Part shown: in pieces, positions 19,024 through 27,847 of the stretch | Layout of the letters: every line of letters starts with the position of its first letter | Numbering within the stretch: position 1 is the stretch's first letter | Assembly: GCA_963668605.1 (NCBI GenBank) | Contig: OY764903.1 | Location: forward strand, 4,650,001 to 4,714,000 | From: G963668605 sp963668605 | Lineage (GTDB): Bacteria; Acidobacteriota; Terriglobia; Bryobacterales; Bryobacteraceae | Direction: 5' to 3' | Length of the DNA: 64,000 nt | Notes under the pieces: generated by a model | Database searches by the model: none | Told to the model about the DNA's origin: nothing | Seen by the model: only the letters and a program-made list of their open reading frames with translations | Program-made: the position numbers and the translations under genes

Positions 19024-20601
19024 TTAGCGTCGCGCGTAGGGCGCGTACCAGTTGCGCTCCGGCCATTTCGTCTTGTAGGCCGCGACGGGCAGGTCGTCCT
19101 GCGTGCGGATCGTCCACTGGAGCAGGAGCGCCATGAGGCGGTTCTGCTCTTGTGCCGCGGCGGGCTGGCCGTAAAGGTTTTTTAATTCGTAAGGATCGGC
19201 GGCGAGATTGTATAACTGGCCTGAACCGACCATATCGAAAGTGAGCTTCCAATCGCCCGAGCGAACCATCTTCAGGTTGCCGCTCTGGGTGACAGGGTTC
19301 AACTCGTCGAAACCCGGAATCGCGCCGGAAGGACCGGCGGTGTGGCCCCACTTGGGATCGATGCGATCGCCGGGGCCATAGTGCATACCGCCGAAGCCGA
19401 CCTCGGCGTAGATGCTGTCGAACTCTTCGCGCGGGTAGGTTTTGCCCTGGAGCAACGGCCAGATGCTGCGGCCCTGTGCGCCGTTCGGAATCGGAGCGCC
19501 GATGGCTTCGCAAAGCGTCGGTAAAACATCGGCCGTGGAGACGAACGCGGGGTGCGCGGTTTGGCGTTTCACGCCCCAACCGGACCAGACCATTGGGATG
19601 CGGGTAAGCACTTCGGGGAGCTCGACGCCCTTGCGCATCAGGCCGTAATCGCAGAAGTAGTCGCCGTGGTCGGCGAGAAAAAGCACGATGGTATTCTGCA
19701 ATACGTCTTTCGATTCCAAGTGGCGGAGCAAGCGGTCGACCTGGTCGTCGATCAGGCGCAACATGCCGAGGTAGTTGGAACGGGTGCGGCGCCAGTCGTT
19801 TTCGTAATCGGGGTAGGTGTCCGCTTCGAGCTTCGCGAGCCACTCCCACTTGAAGCCCTTTGTCTTCCGCACCTCCGGGCCGACGGCGCGCGGCGGGACG
19901 GAGTCCGGCGGGAACATGTCGAAGTAGGGCTTGGGCGCCTGGTAGGGATTGTGCGGCTCGGCGAAACTGACCCAGAGCGCGAAGGGCTGCGTCCCGGACT
20001 GCTCGATAAATTCAATGGCATTCGAGACGATGCGATAGGGATACTGGACCTCGGCCGGAAATGGGGTTGGTTCCTTGGAAGTGGCGTGGTTGAGGTGCTG
20101 CATCCAGTTATCGAAGTCGACGAGTTGCTTGGGTGCGGGGTCGGGCATCCAGCCCTGCGAATGGCCGTAGGTGCGCCAGTAGTCTACTCGCTCCGCCGTC
20201 AGGTGGCTGTGGTTCTTGCCGGTGACACCGGTGCGATAGCCGAGTTCTCGAGCGACGTGAAAGATATCCTTGTCGAAATAGGCGAATTTCGAAGCGCTGT
20301 TCTGCCGCACCCGGTGGGCGTGCGGCCAGCGTCCGGTGAGCAGGCTGACACGGGCCGGCACGCAAAGCGGCGCAGTGGTGTAGGCGCGGTCGAAGGCGAC
20401 GCCACCGGCGGCCAGGCGGTCGAGAGCCGGCATCGTATCGAGGGGAAAGCCGGAGCGGCGCGTCAGGCCGGCGCGTTGCTGGTCCGACATGATGATGAGG
20501 ATGTTTGGCTTCTCCGTGCGCGGAGCGGCGGAAGCCGGAAGAAGCGCTGCGGCGGCGGAAGCCGGCAGCGTCATGAGGAATTCTCTTCGTTTTGATGTCA
20601 T
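19024..20601 (-). CDS. Tat- or Sec-exported sulfatase (2)
   Basis: A 525-residue type I sulfatase. The N-terminus MTSKRREFLMTLPASAAAALLPASA has the RR-x-F-L twin-arginine pattern. First metal site: PNILIIMSDQQRAG (32-45). Formylglycine motif C-V-P-A-R at 80-84, followed by V-S-L-L-T-G. Second metal site in LFLADHGDYFCDYGLM. The C-terminal LYNLAADPYELKNLYG block is typical. The ATG at 20601 is preferred over a TTG/GTG frame extension to 20652, which would overlap the upstream sulfatase and precede the signal. The upstream sulfatase (20630-22516) ends 28 bases away, so the two are probably co-transcribed. The substrate is unknown. Confidence 0.93.
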   Translation of the reverse strand: MTSKRREFLMTLPASAAAALLPASAAPRTEKPNILIIMSDQQRAGLTRRSGFPLDTMPALDRLAAGGVAFDRAYTTAPLCVPARVSLLTGRWPHAHRVRQNSASKFAYFDKDIFHVARELGYRTGVTGKNHSHLTAERVDYWRTYGHSQGWMPDPAPKQLVDFDNWMQHLNHATSKEPTPFPAEVQYPYRIVSNAIEFIEQSGTQPFALWVSFAEPHNPYQAPKPYFDMFPPDSVPPRAVGPEVRKTKGFKWEWLAKLEADTYPDYENDWRRTRSNYLGMLRLIDDQVDRLLRHLESKDVLQNTIVLFLADHGDYFCDYGLMRKGVELPEVLTRIPMVWSGWGVKRQTAHPAFVSTADVLPTLCEAIGAPIPNGAQGRSIWPLLQGKTYPREEFDSIYAEVGFGGMHYGPGDRIDPKWGHTAGPSGAIPGFDELNPVTQSGNLKMVRSGDWKLTFDMVGSGQLYNLAADPYELKNLYGQPAAAQEQNRLMALLLQWTIRTQDDLPVAAYKTKWPERNWYAPYARR

Positions 20602-20629
20602 GTCGGTGATCTTCTGCACTATAGCGTAA

Positions 20630-22516
20630 TTATGATTTCGTGCCGGAGGCATCGCCTTTGAGCTTGTTCATCATGCGGCCGGCGTAACCGCGGGCGCGTT
20701 CAGCGGACTTCGGATCGTCGACCGGGCAGCGTCTGACGGCATCGAGAATCGGCGCCGCTTTGCCGCCAAGGTCGTCGATGGCGATGAGCGCCCAGAGCGA
20801 GACATAGGCTCCGTTGCGATCCGCGGGAACGAGGTCGAGAAGCACGTCGAGAGCTTTGCGAGTGTCCGCGGCGGTTCCGTAGCGGGCGAGCGATTCGGCT
20901 GCCAGGGCGCGGACATATGGGCCGGCGTCAGTGAGATGAGCACGCAACTTCGGCGCCGATTCGGCGACTGCGGCCGCGCCACGGATGAGGATGCCCGTCG
21001 CGGCCCAGTAGCGGACCGCGCTGTCTGTGTCGTCGAGACCACGGATCAGTTGCGGCAGCTCTTTGGCGTCGCGCGAGGATGCGGCTTCCGCCATCTGCAG
21101 CACGCGCTCGAACGGATACTGCTTTGGATCGTGCCCGACGGTGTAAGGAGTCGAGCCCTTCGCACGGGTGTGAATCTCGCCTTCGGGGAGAAAACCGGTG
21201 TCGCGGATCTTCAGAAGATGGTCGCGATTGGCCTGGCGCAGTTTCTCCAGAATCGTGCGGTGGGCGGCGGAGGCTGTGAGGTTGTTCACTTCGTCGCGGT
21301 CGTTTTCGAGATCGTAGAGCTCTTCGGGCGGTTTGGTTTCCCAGAAGTGGCGTTGGGCGGCGTTGAGTTTGCCTTCGTCGAAAAGCTTCTTCCAAACCTG
21401 GGTGGTCGGAGTCTTGAACATGGTGCCGACATATTGCCCGTAGATGCGGTGCGGCATGTAGTTCCGAATGTAGACGTAGCGCCCGTCGGTGACACTGCGC
21501 ATGAGGTCATAGCGCTCGTCCATGCGGCCGCGGAAGCCGTAGTTGTATGTTCGCGGCGCAGCGATGTGACGGCCGAGAAAGGCCGAACCCTGCATGTGGG
21601 CCGGTGGCATCACGCCCGCCAGACTCAAGACAGCCGGCGCGAGGTCGATGAACGCGACCAGGCGCTGCGATGTGGCGCCGGGCCGGTAGTCGGGCGGCGC
21701 CAGTTGGCGAAACTTTTCCGGGATACGCACGATGAGCGGAACGCGCAACCCGGAGTTGTAGGGGAAGCGCTTGCTGCGGGGCATGCCACTGCCGTGGTCG
21801 CCATAGAAGAAGACGATGGTGTCTTCGGCAAGACCGTCCTGCTCGAGTTGGCGGAGCAACTCGCCCGCCTGGCCGTCCATGGTGGTGATGTTGTCGTAAT
21901 ATTGCGCCCAGTCGTGGCGCACCTCGGGGGCATCGGGGTGATAGGCGGGCACGCGCACTCCGGCCGGGTCGTGAACCAGGGTATGGGGCCGTTTGCTGAT
22001 CTGGCCCTCGTGAGTAGTGACGATGTTAAAGATGGAGAAGAAGGGCTGCCCCGGTTTCCGGTTACGCCAGTGGGCGCGCGCGCTGGAATCGTCCCAGACG
22101 GCGCCGGTGTGCTCGACGTTGTAGTCTTCCTTGGAATTGTTGCTGGCGTAATAACCGGCCTCGCGCAAGTAGCACGGGTACATCTTCATCGAAGCCGGCA
22201 AAGACGTCATGCTGCGCATGTGCTCGGCGCCGGTGCAGGTAGGATAGACGCCGGAGATGATGGTAGTCCGCGCAGGCGCGCAGACCGGCGCGTTCGACCA
22301 GGCATTGCGGTACTTGATGCCTTGGGCGGCGAGGCGGTCGAGATTGGGAGTAACGGAATAGCTGTCACCGTAGCAGCCCAGTTGCTGGCCGGTGTCCTCG
22401 CAGGTGATCCAGAGAATATTCGGGCGCGCTGTCTCCGCCGCGCCCAGGCTTGCCGCCGCGCTCACCACCGCGGTGAAGGCACGTCTCGTCATACTGCCGG
22501 ATGCTTGATCTGCCAT
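20630..22516 (-). CDS. Tat-exported sulfatase with C-terminal HEAT-like repeats (3)
   Basis: A 628-residue protein. The start is MADQASGSMTRRAFTAVVSA, a twin-arginine-type signal. The sulfatase core covers about 30-480: PNILWITCEDTGQ metal site, C-A-P-A-R at 79-83 as formylglycine motif, and FFYGDHGSGMPRSKRF as second metal site. ELYDLENDRDEVNNL closes the core. Residues ~490-610 are alpha-helical, with repeats such as DTDSAVRYWAATGIL and DAGPYVRALAAESLARYG spaced ~40 apart, a HEAT-repeat pattern. That tail could be a protein- or glycan-docking arm. GGTGG precedes the ATG by ten bases. The fused layout is known in planctomycete and acidobacterial sulfatases. Confidence 0.9.
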   Translation of the reverse strand: MADQASGSMTRRAFTAVVSAAASLGAAETARPNILWITCEDTGQQLGCYGDSYSVTPNLDRLAAQGIKYRNAWSNAPVCAPARTTIISGVYPTCTGAEHMRSMTSLPASMKMYPCYLREAGYYASNNSKEDYNVEHTGAVWDDSSARAHWRNRKPGQPFFSIFNIVTTHEGQISKRPHTLVHDPAGVRVPAYHPDAPEVRHDWAQYYDNITTMDGQAGELLRQLEQDGLAEDTIVFFYGDHGSGMPRSKRFPYNSGLRVPLIVRIPEKFRQLAPPDYRPGATSQRLVAFIDLAPAVLSLAGVMPPAHMQGSAFLGRHIAAPRTYNYGFRGRMDERYDLMRSVTDGRYVYIRNYMPHRIYGQYVGTMFKTPTTQVWKKLFDEGKLNAAQRHFWETKPPEELYDLENDRDEVNNLTASAAHRTILEKLRQANRDHLLKIRDTGFLPEGEIHTRAKGSTPYTVGHDPKQYPFERVLQMAEAASSRDAKELPQLIRGLDDTDSAVRYWAATGILIRGAAAVAESAPKLRAHLTDAGPYVRALAAESLARYGTAADTRKALDVLLDLVPADRNGAYVSLWALIAIDDLGGKAAPILDAVRRCPVDDPKSAERARGYAGRMMNKLKGDASGTKS

Positions 22517-22673
22517 CTAGAATTCCACCTTGAATCCGAATTGCCTGAATTGAATTATATGTTGCGCGCCGGATCTGTTGCGCCGATTGTGCCGAAGCTC
22601 GATTGTGACGCATTCAGACCTGGGCCGGCAAACAACGGCAGCAAAAAAGTCGGCTCGACGCCAGAAAAGCCGT

Positions 22674-23168
22674 TTAGCGGGTGGAGACGAGCGTAACCAG
22701 GGCCTGGGCTTCGGCTGAGCGGCCTTCGCCTACGGGTCCGAGGCGCTCCGCAGTCTTGAATTTGACGGAGACGCGATCAAGGTCGATGGCGAGAGTCGTG
22801 GCCAGGGATTCGCGAATCGGCAGACGGTAGTCCTTGAGTTTAGGGCGTTCGAGAATCACCGTCGAATCGACGTTGACGATGCGCCAGCCCTGCTGCGCGG
22901 CGAGATCTCGCGCATGGGCGAGAAAGAGCAAGCTGCCGGCGCCTTTCCAGCGCGGATCCGTGTCGGGGAAGTGCATGCCGATGTCGCCGAGCGCTGCGGC
23001 GCCCAATATGGCGTCTGTGATGGCGTGGGCGAGCACGTCGGCATCCGAGTGCCCGTCGAGCCCGAAATCGCAAGGAATCGCGACGCCGCCGAGGATCAGC
23101 CGCCGGCCGCGTTCGATGCGGTGTACATCCCAGCCCTGCCCGCCGCGGTATTCGGGAGCGGGGTTCAC
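22674..23168 (-). CDS. ispF: 2-C-methyl-D-erythritol 2,4-cyclodiphosphate synthase
   Basis: A 164-residue enzyme of the MEP isoprenoid pathway that cyclises CDP-methylerythritol 2-phosphate and releases CMP. Zn ligands are in the GLDGHSDADVLAHAI motif (near 35), and the family motif DIGMHFPDTDPRWKGA follows. KFKTAERLGPVGEG near the C-terminus is diagnostic. The start is GTG at 23168, overlapping the ispD stop by four bases (GTGA), so translation is probably coupled. The length is normal (155-165). Confidence 0.96.
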   Translation of the reverse strand: MNPAPEYRGGQGWDVHRIERGRRLILGGVAIPCDFGLDGHSDADVLAHAITDAILGAAALGDIGMHFPDTDPRWKGAGSLLFLAHARDLAAQQGWRIVNVDSTVILERPKLKDYRLPIRESLATTLAIDLDRVSVKFKTAERLGPVGEGRSAEAQALVTLVSTR

Positions 23169-23893
23169 GACGCCTGCCGCTTGGCTCTCTCTTCCGCCAG
23201 GAACAATTGCGCGAGTTCGATGTCGGAGGGGCGCGTAATTTTGATATTGCGATCGCTACCCGCAACGACGCTGACTTCGACCTGGTCGAGGCGCTCCACC
23301 AGACTCGCTTCGTCGGTTCCGATGAAGCCGTCGGCGCGCGCCTGCGCGAAGGCACGCTGGAGCAGTTCGAGGCGAAAGACCTGCGGCGTCTGCGCGAGGA
23401 TCAGGTTGTCGCGAGGAATCGTCGCACGGATCTTGTTGAGATGGACCCGTTTTACGGTGTCGATGGGAACGATGCCGACAATGGCCGCGCCATTCTCCGC
23501 CGCCTCGGCGATCACCTTGGCGATGGTCTCTTCATCGACGAACGGACGCACCGCATCGTGCACGGCGACGAGATCGATGCCGGGCGAGACCTGCGCCAGC
23601 GCGTTCTCGACGGAGTCCTGGCGCGTATCACCGCCAGCCACGAGTTTGAGAGGCTTGCCGGGCGAAACGGGGAGAAGCAACTGCGTGGCCCACTCGAGAT
23701 CCTCCTGCCGCAACGCGACAATAATCTCAGCGACAAGGGGAGAGGCCACAAATTTCCGGATCGTATGCACGATGACCGGTTGGCCATCGAGCAGCATGAA
23801 CTGCTTCCGGCTGGTACCGGCTTTCTCCGGCGACGGGGGGCGTCCCATCCGCGTTCCAAGCCCCGCGGCGGGCAATATGACGGCTGCTTTCAT
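23165..23893 (-). CDS. ispD: 2-C-methyl-D-erythritol 4-phosphate cytidylyltransferase
   Basis: A 242-residue cytidylyltransferase that makes CDP-methylerythritol from MEP and CTP. The N-terminal nucleotide-binding signature is MKAAVILPAAGLGTRMG; VAVHDAVRPFV near 105 and DEASLVERL near 190 are the expected substrate motifs. The ATG at 23893 is preferred to a TTG five codons upstream because the beta-strand starts at MKAAV. It lies between the PIN/TRAM gene (29 bases upstream) and ispF (four-base overlap), forming an operon. The same neighbours (PIN/TRAM protein, ispD, ispF) are found together in Firmicutes, so the grouping is conserved across phyla. Confidence 0.96.
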   Translation of the reverse strand: MKAAVILPAAGLGTRMGRPPSPEKAGTSRKQFMLLDGQPVIVHTIRKFVASPLVAEIIVALRQEDLEWATQLLLPVSPGKPLKLVAGGDTRQDSVENALAQVSPGIDLVAVHDAVRPFVDEETIAKVIAEAAENGAAIVGIVPIDTVKRVHLNKIRATIPRDNLILAQTPQVFRLELLQRAFAQARADGFIGTDEASLVERLDQVEVSVVAGSDRNIKITRPSDIELAQLFLAEERAKRQAS

Positions 23894-23922
23894 GGAGATA
23901 GTCCGCAAAAAGATTGTAGCGC

Positions 23923-25074
23923 TTAATCGGCCGCCGGTGGAGCTTGTGGCGCTGGCACGGGCACCTGCGCGGCCGCCGGTGCGGGTGCGGGACCGGGCGT
24001 CGGCTGTGGAAGGTGCGGATCGCGCAACGGCTGCGGCCGGTCATGGCGTTCGACGTGCACGGCCTTGTCATGAATCATGTGCGTGCGCTCGTCGAAACGG
24101 CCAAAGATCATCTTGCCGGCTGTGGTCTGGAGGACGCTTGTCACCGTAATGTCTACGGTTTTCGAGATCAGCTTCTTGGCGTTGTCCACCACAACCATCG
24201 TGCCGTCATCGAGATAGGCGACGCCCTGATTGTATTCTTTGCCTTCTTTGAGGATGAAGACGCGCATGATCTCGCCCGGCAGCACGATGGGCTTCAGCGA
24301 GTTGGCCAACTCATTAATGTTGAGCACCTCGACGCCATGTAACTGTGCCACCTTGTTGAGATTGAAGTCGTTCGTGACGATCTTGCAGGAGTACACCTTG
24401 GCCAGCTCGACAAGCTTCATGTCGACCTCCCGAACGTTAGGGAAGTCGTCATCGAGAATCTGTATGTTCAGCTCGTTCATCTTCTGAATGCGCTGGAGTA
24501 CGTCGAGGCCGCGCCTTCCGCGGTTGCGTTTCATCGAGTCGGCCGAATCGGCGACGAGTTGGAGTTCGCGCAGGACGAATTGCGGAATGACCATCGTGCC
24601 GTCGAGGAAGCCAGTTTCGGCGATGTCGGCAATTCGCCCGTCGATAATCACGCTGGTATCCAGGATCTTGAATGAGTGTTTCGACGATTTCTCGCCGCCG
24701 AAGAGTCCCCCGAGAGCCGCGAGGTTGAGCATGTCGCCCTTGTTAGCGCCTACCACGAGTCCGATGTAGGCCATCCAGAGCATGACGCCGAGTTGGAGAA
24801 ACGGCACAGTGTCTGAGTGTCTGGGGAGGGACTGGCTCAATACCATGGCGATCAGAAACGCGCCGAGGATACCGAGCACCGAACCGACAGCCGCGCCGAT
24901 CAGTTGCTTGAGGCTTACCCGCTTCAAGCGGGTCTCGAAAAAGACAATTGCGAGACCCAACACGAGTCCAGCTAATGCGGAGAACGGCTGAGGAATACCA
25001 AAGGGCTTCAGGAAATGGGCGGCGGTGGCCAGAACCAGAATAAATACAACACGCAGAAGCAATAGATCACTCAC
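23923..25074 (-). CDS. PIN/TRAM-domain membrane protein (YacL type)
   Basis: A 383-residue protein with four N-terminal membrane segments (about 1-115), a PIN nuclease-like domain (about 130-245: KILDTSVIIDGRIADI and the acidic KIVTNDFNLNKVA), and a TRAM domain (about 265-325, GQGVAYLDDGTMVVVDNA-like block). The last ~50 residues are Pro/Ala-rich. It matches YacL of Bacillus, thought to act on RNA. The acidic PIN residues needed for metal binding are present (D in DTSVI, E in LRELQL, D in TNDF). The start is GTG at 25074 with GGAG nine bases upstream. It probably leads the ispD-ispF operon. Confidence 0.9.
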   Translation of the reverse strand: MSDLLLLRVVFILVLATAAHFLKPFGIPQPFSALAGLVLGLAIVFFETRLKRVSLKQLIGAAVGSVLGILGAFLIAMVLSQSLPRHSDTVPFLQLGVMLWMAYIGLVVGANKGDMLNLAALGGLFGGEKSSKHSFKILDTSVIIDGRIADIAETGFLDGTMVIPQFVLRELQLVADSADSMKRNRGRRGLDVLQRIQKMNELNIQILDDDFPNVREVDMKLVELAKVYSCKIVTNDFNLNKVAQLHGVEVLNINELANSLKPIVLPGEIMRVFILKEGKEYNQGVAYLDDGTMVVVDNAKKLISKTVDITVTSVLQTTAGKMIFGRFDERTHMIHDKAVHVERHDRPQPLRDPHLPQPTPGPAPAPAAAQVPVPAPQAPPAAD

Positions 25075-25264
25075 GTTATCACTCCGTTCCGATTGGGCTC
25101 GGACGCCCGTCTATATTGATTATAAAAAGAGACCTTTAAGTCCCGGCAATGAGTATAACACCGGAACGCAAGGATTATCTTCAATGGGTATAGATGTAGG
25201 GTGGAACCCGAACGATGCCGGATATTGGAGCGGCAGATGGAGGCGGGAGCGGAGAAATAAGTCA

Positions 25265-25297
25265 CTCATCCCCACGCCGCAATGGCATGAGGATGAG
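25265..25297 (-). terminator. Hairpin downstream of the RRM gene
   Basis: On the minus strand a 14-bp stem (two G-U pairs) with loop ATTGC spans 25297 to 25265, about 35 bases after the RRM stop, then the run GACTTATTTCTCC. Likely terminator. The rest of 25075-25332 is non-coding and holds the upstream region of the PIN/TRAM operon; no further feature is recognised. Confidence 0.5.
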
Positions 25298-25332
25298 CGG
25301 CTGCGTAACTCTGTTACAGGGCCCTAGCCAAA

Positions 25333-25809
25333 CTAAAGAGCTTTAGCTAACTCTTCAGCGAAGGCGCTTTGCGGAGCCCGGGCGCCGCTCTTGCCTGTAC
25401 GAGTGCTCTTCTTTGCGGCGCGCTTAGGACGATCCGCAATGGCGCCTACCGGAGCGCTGGCGTTTGCTGCGGGAGCGCCCGCCGGGGCGGAAGCGCTGAC
25501 AGACGGAGCGGGGCTATAGGACGACGGACCTGTCCGGGGCGGCATAGCGCCCTTCGGCTTCGGCGGCTGGGCCGGATTGGCGCGCAACAGTCGGTCTTCG
25601 AGAGGTGCGCGGTCAAAACGCCGGATGATGGACTGCATCTCCTCGGCGTTGGGAGCTTCGATGAAAGCGAAGCCCTTCGATTCTTGTGTTTCCGGATTGC
25701 GGATGACCTTAATGGCATCGGCAACCAAGTTTTCTGCGGTGAGCCAAGACTTAATGTCGTCAGCGGTCACCCAGATGGGAAGGTTTCCGATAAAAACGGT
25801 GGAACTCAT
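25333..25809 (-). CDS. RNA-recognition-motif (RRM) protein
   Basis: A 158-residue small RNA-binding protein. The RRM covers residues 1-80, with RNP2 as VFIGNL (5-10) and RNP1 as KGFAFIEA (45-52). The tail is Pro/Ala/Ser-rich (85-125), then basic with repeated KK/RK pairs (125-150), probably disordered. Bacterial single-RRM proteins bind RNA and are common in Acidobacteria, Cyanobacteria and Bacteroidota, mostly without known targets. No neighbour suggests a specific job. Confidence 0.9.
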   Translation of the reverse strand: MSSTVFIGNLPIWVTADDIKSWLTAENLVADAIKVIRNPETQESKGFAFIEAPNAEEMQSIIRRFDRAPLEDRLLRANPAQPPKPKGAMPPRTGPSSYSPAPSVSASAPAGAPAANASAPVGAIADRPKRAAKKSTRTGKSGARAPQSAFAEELAKAL

Positions 25810-26037
25810 TCTGAGGGGTTACTCACTCCGTCGGTTGGGATTGGGACCTGAATGCACAGTACGGCCCATGAGAGCATCTTTAGCATATCACAGAGTTTTT
25901 CATAAGCGCAAACGGAATCGTCGAGTTTCGGATCATTCTGTCCCAACTATTTCACGGCGGGCCGGCTGTTCCATATCCAACGTACCGAGGCGATGGACCT
26001 GGGTTCATGGGAAGCGGGAGCAACCGGAAGCGGCGAT

Positions 26038-26100
26038 TCATGTAGAGTTCCGCCGGTGTTCCCTGTCGCTCCGGGACGTATTGTATTGCCGATCGCGGCG
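26038..26100 (-). pseudogene. RAYT transposase relic, last ~20 codons only
   Basis: The minus-strand reading SAIQYVPERQGTPAELYMN matches the C-terminus of the intact RAYT at 35698-36198 (SAIQYVLEQQGTPMERYIN). At the DNA level 48 of 60 aligned bases agree (26041-26100 against 36121-36180). The rest of the gene is absent. Degenerate REP sequence follows directly, as it does after the intact gene, and a REP palindrome (26099-26186) precedes it. This is a deleted element, REP-RAYT tail-REP. The remainder of the gene-free stretch 25810-26256 shows no coding signal. Confidence 0.75.
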
Positions 26101-26186
26101 CCTCCGGTCGCTGGCGCTCCGGGCACTGTTGGACAAATGGAAAATCGGAATCCCAAACGGTGCCGGGAGCGCGAGCGACCGGAGGC
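26099..26186. repeat. REP-type palindrome next to the RAYT relic
   Basis: The left arm CGCCTCCGGTCGCTGGCG ... (from 26099) and right arm ... AGCGACCGGAGGC (to 26186) are imperfect reverse complements around a ~30-base loop that contains AAATCGGAATCCC-like sequence, also found in the 141-bp array units. It lies upstream of the relic on the minus strand. Confidence 0.8.
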
Positions 26187-26256
26187 ACTTGTGCGCCAAA
26201 GCCGTGCTACCAACCCAGAGTCAGTCTCAAGTTTTTCAGGACTTGGCCGGCCGGAA

Positions 26257-27846
26257 CTAGAGAAATTCGACGCAGCGTGCGAGTTTGACGGCCGTGTTCT
26301 CGCGGAGTTGGGCGAGAACGTTGTCAGCGACTTGACCGTCGGTCTCGACGACGGCGATGGCTTCGAGGACGGCTCCCGGCTGCGAGGGCGCATCCTGACG
26401 GCCCAGCGAGAAGTTTGCGATGTTGATCGAATTTTTCCCGAGCACCGAGCCGACATGCCCGATCACGCCGGGCACGTCGAGGTTCTTCATATAGACCAGA
26501 TGACCGGCGAGGGCGACTTCGCAGCGAATGCCGTCGGCCTGGATGAGACGGGGCTTATCGAGCACTACGATACCTTCGAGCGAGGTGACGCCGTCGTCGG
26601 TGGCCAGTTCCAGCCGGATGGAGTCGAGTTGACCGGGGCGCGTTTCGCGATGCTCGCCGACGTCAAGTCCGCGCTGGGAGGCGATCTGCATCGAGTTCAC
26701 CAGGTTGGCGCGAGACGAGAGCGAACGATTGAGCACGCCGGCCAGACCGGCATTGCGCATCAGGTTGGTGTTGCCTTCGGCGAGGCGTCCGGAATAGACC
26801 AGGCGCACGCCCTTCGGATTCCCGGTGGCGATGTGCGCTGCGAAATTGCCGAGCCGTTCGGCCAGCGCGATATAGGGGCCGAGCGTTTTGTACTGCTCCG
26901 GCGAAAGCGCGGGCATGTTTACGGCGTTGATCGCGACGCCGTGCTTCAGGTATTCGATAAGTTGCTCGACGATACGGATGCCGACGATTTCCTGAGCCTC
27001 TTCGGTAGAACCGCCAATGTGGGGCGTGGCGATCAGACTGTCGATGGCGAGCAGAGTGGAGCCGGCGGCGGGCGGTTCAGGACTGAATACGTCCAGGGCG
27101 GCGCCGGCCACCTTGCCGCTTTCGAGCGCTTCGCGCAGCGCTTCGCCGTCGAGAAGTTCGCCGCGCGCGCAGTTGATGATGCGCACGCCGGTTTTCATCT
27201 GCGCGAAAGCCTCGCGCGAAAGCATGTTCTTGGTCTCGGGCGTTAGAGCGACGTGGACGGTGATGTAGTCGCTCGAAGCATACAGCGTAGCCAGATCGAC
27301 CAGTTCCACGTGCATATCAGCGGCGGTTTGCGAAGTCACGAACGGGTCGCTGGCGACGATGCGCATTTCGAAGGCACGCGCGCGCCGGACCACTTCGCGC
27401 CCGATGCTGCCGAGGCCCATGACGCCAAGCGTCTTGCCGCGCAATTCGTTGCCGAGGAATTTCTTCTTCTCCCACTTGCCGCTCTTGGTCGAGGCGTTCG
27501 CTTGCGGGATGGAGCGGGCCAGCGAGAGCATGAACGCGAGCGTGTGTTCGGCGACCGAGACGGCGTTGCCGCCCGGCGTATTCATTACGAGAACGCCGGC
27601 TGCGGTGGCGGCGGGAAGATCGACGTTGTCGACGCCCACGCCGGCACGCCCGATCACGCGCAACTTCGGCGCCTTCTCGAGAACTTCCTTCGTCACCTTT
27701 ACGGCACTGCGCACGAGCAATGCTTCGCAATCCGCCAGATGGGGCGCGTATTCCTTGGGGTTGGAGACTACGACGTCCCAGCCCGGCTGCGCTTTCAAAA
27801 GCTCCACACCGGCCGGAGCGAGAGGTTCGGCGATCAGGATTTTCAT
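26257..27846 (-). CDS. serA: D-3-phosphoglycerate dehydrogenase
   Basis: A 529-residue NAD-dependent enzyme that oxidises 3-phosphoglycerate to 3-phosphohydroxypyruvate, the first step of serine synthesis. The Rossmann motif is GKTLGVMGLGSIGREV (near 140), the catalytic Arg lies in INCARGELLD (near 233) and the catalytic His in ATPHIGGSTEEAQ (near 280). A long intervening domain (315-450) and a C-terminal ACT domain (455-529) make this the long form of the enzyme. The start is ATG 27846 with GGAAAGAA upstream; a frame extension to 27948 would overlap the aminotransferase gene. It begins one base after the aminotransferase stop, so the two are one operon. Confidence 0.96.
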   Translation of the reverse strand: MKILIAEPLAPAGVELLKAQPGWDVVVSNPKEYAPHLADCEALLVRSAVKVTKEVLEKAPKLRVIGRAGVGVDNVDLPAATAAGVLVMNTPGGNAVSVAEHTLAFMLSLARSIPQANASTKSGKWEKKKFLGNELRGKTLGVMGLGSIGREVVRRARAFEMRIVASDPFVTSQTAADMHVELVDLATLYASSDYITVHVALTPETKNMLSREAFAQMKTGVRIINCARGELLDGEALREALESGKVAGAALDVFSPEPPAAGSTLLAIDSLIATPHIGGSTEEAQEIVGIRIVEQLIEYLKHGVAINAVNMPALSPEQYKTLGPYIALAERLGNFAAHIATGNPKGVRLVYSGRLAEGNTNLMRNAGLAGVLNRSLSSRANLVNSMQIASQRGLDVGEHRETRPGQLDSIRLELATDDGVTSLEGIVVLDKPRLIQADGIRCEVALAGHLVYMKNLDVPGVIGHVGSVLGKNSINIANFSLGRQDAPSQPGAVLEAIAVVETDGQVADNVLAQLRENTAVKLARCVEFL

Positions 27847-27847
27847 A

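Noticed and set aside
20936..22696. 586-codon plus-strand frame opposite the HEAT-sulfatase
   Set aside because: Antisense of a gene with intact catalytic motifs; no domain seen.
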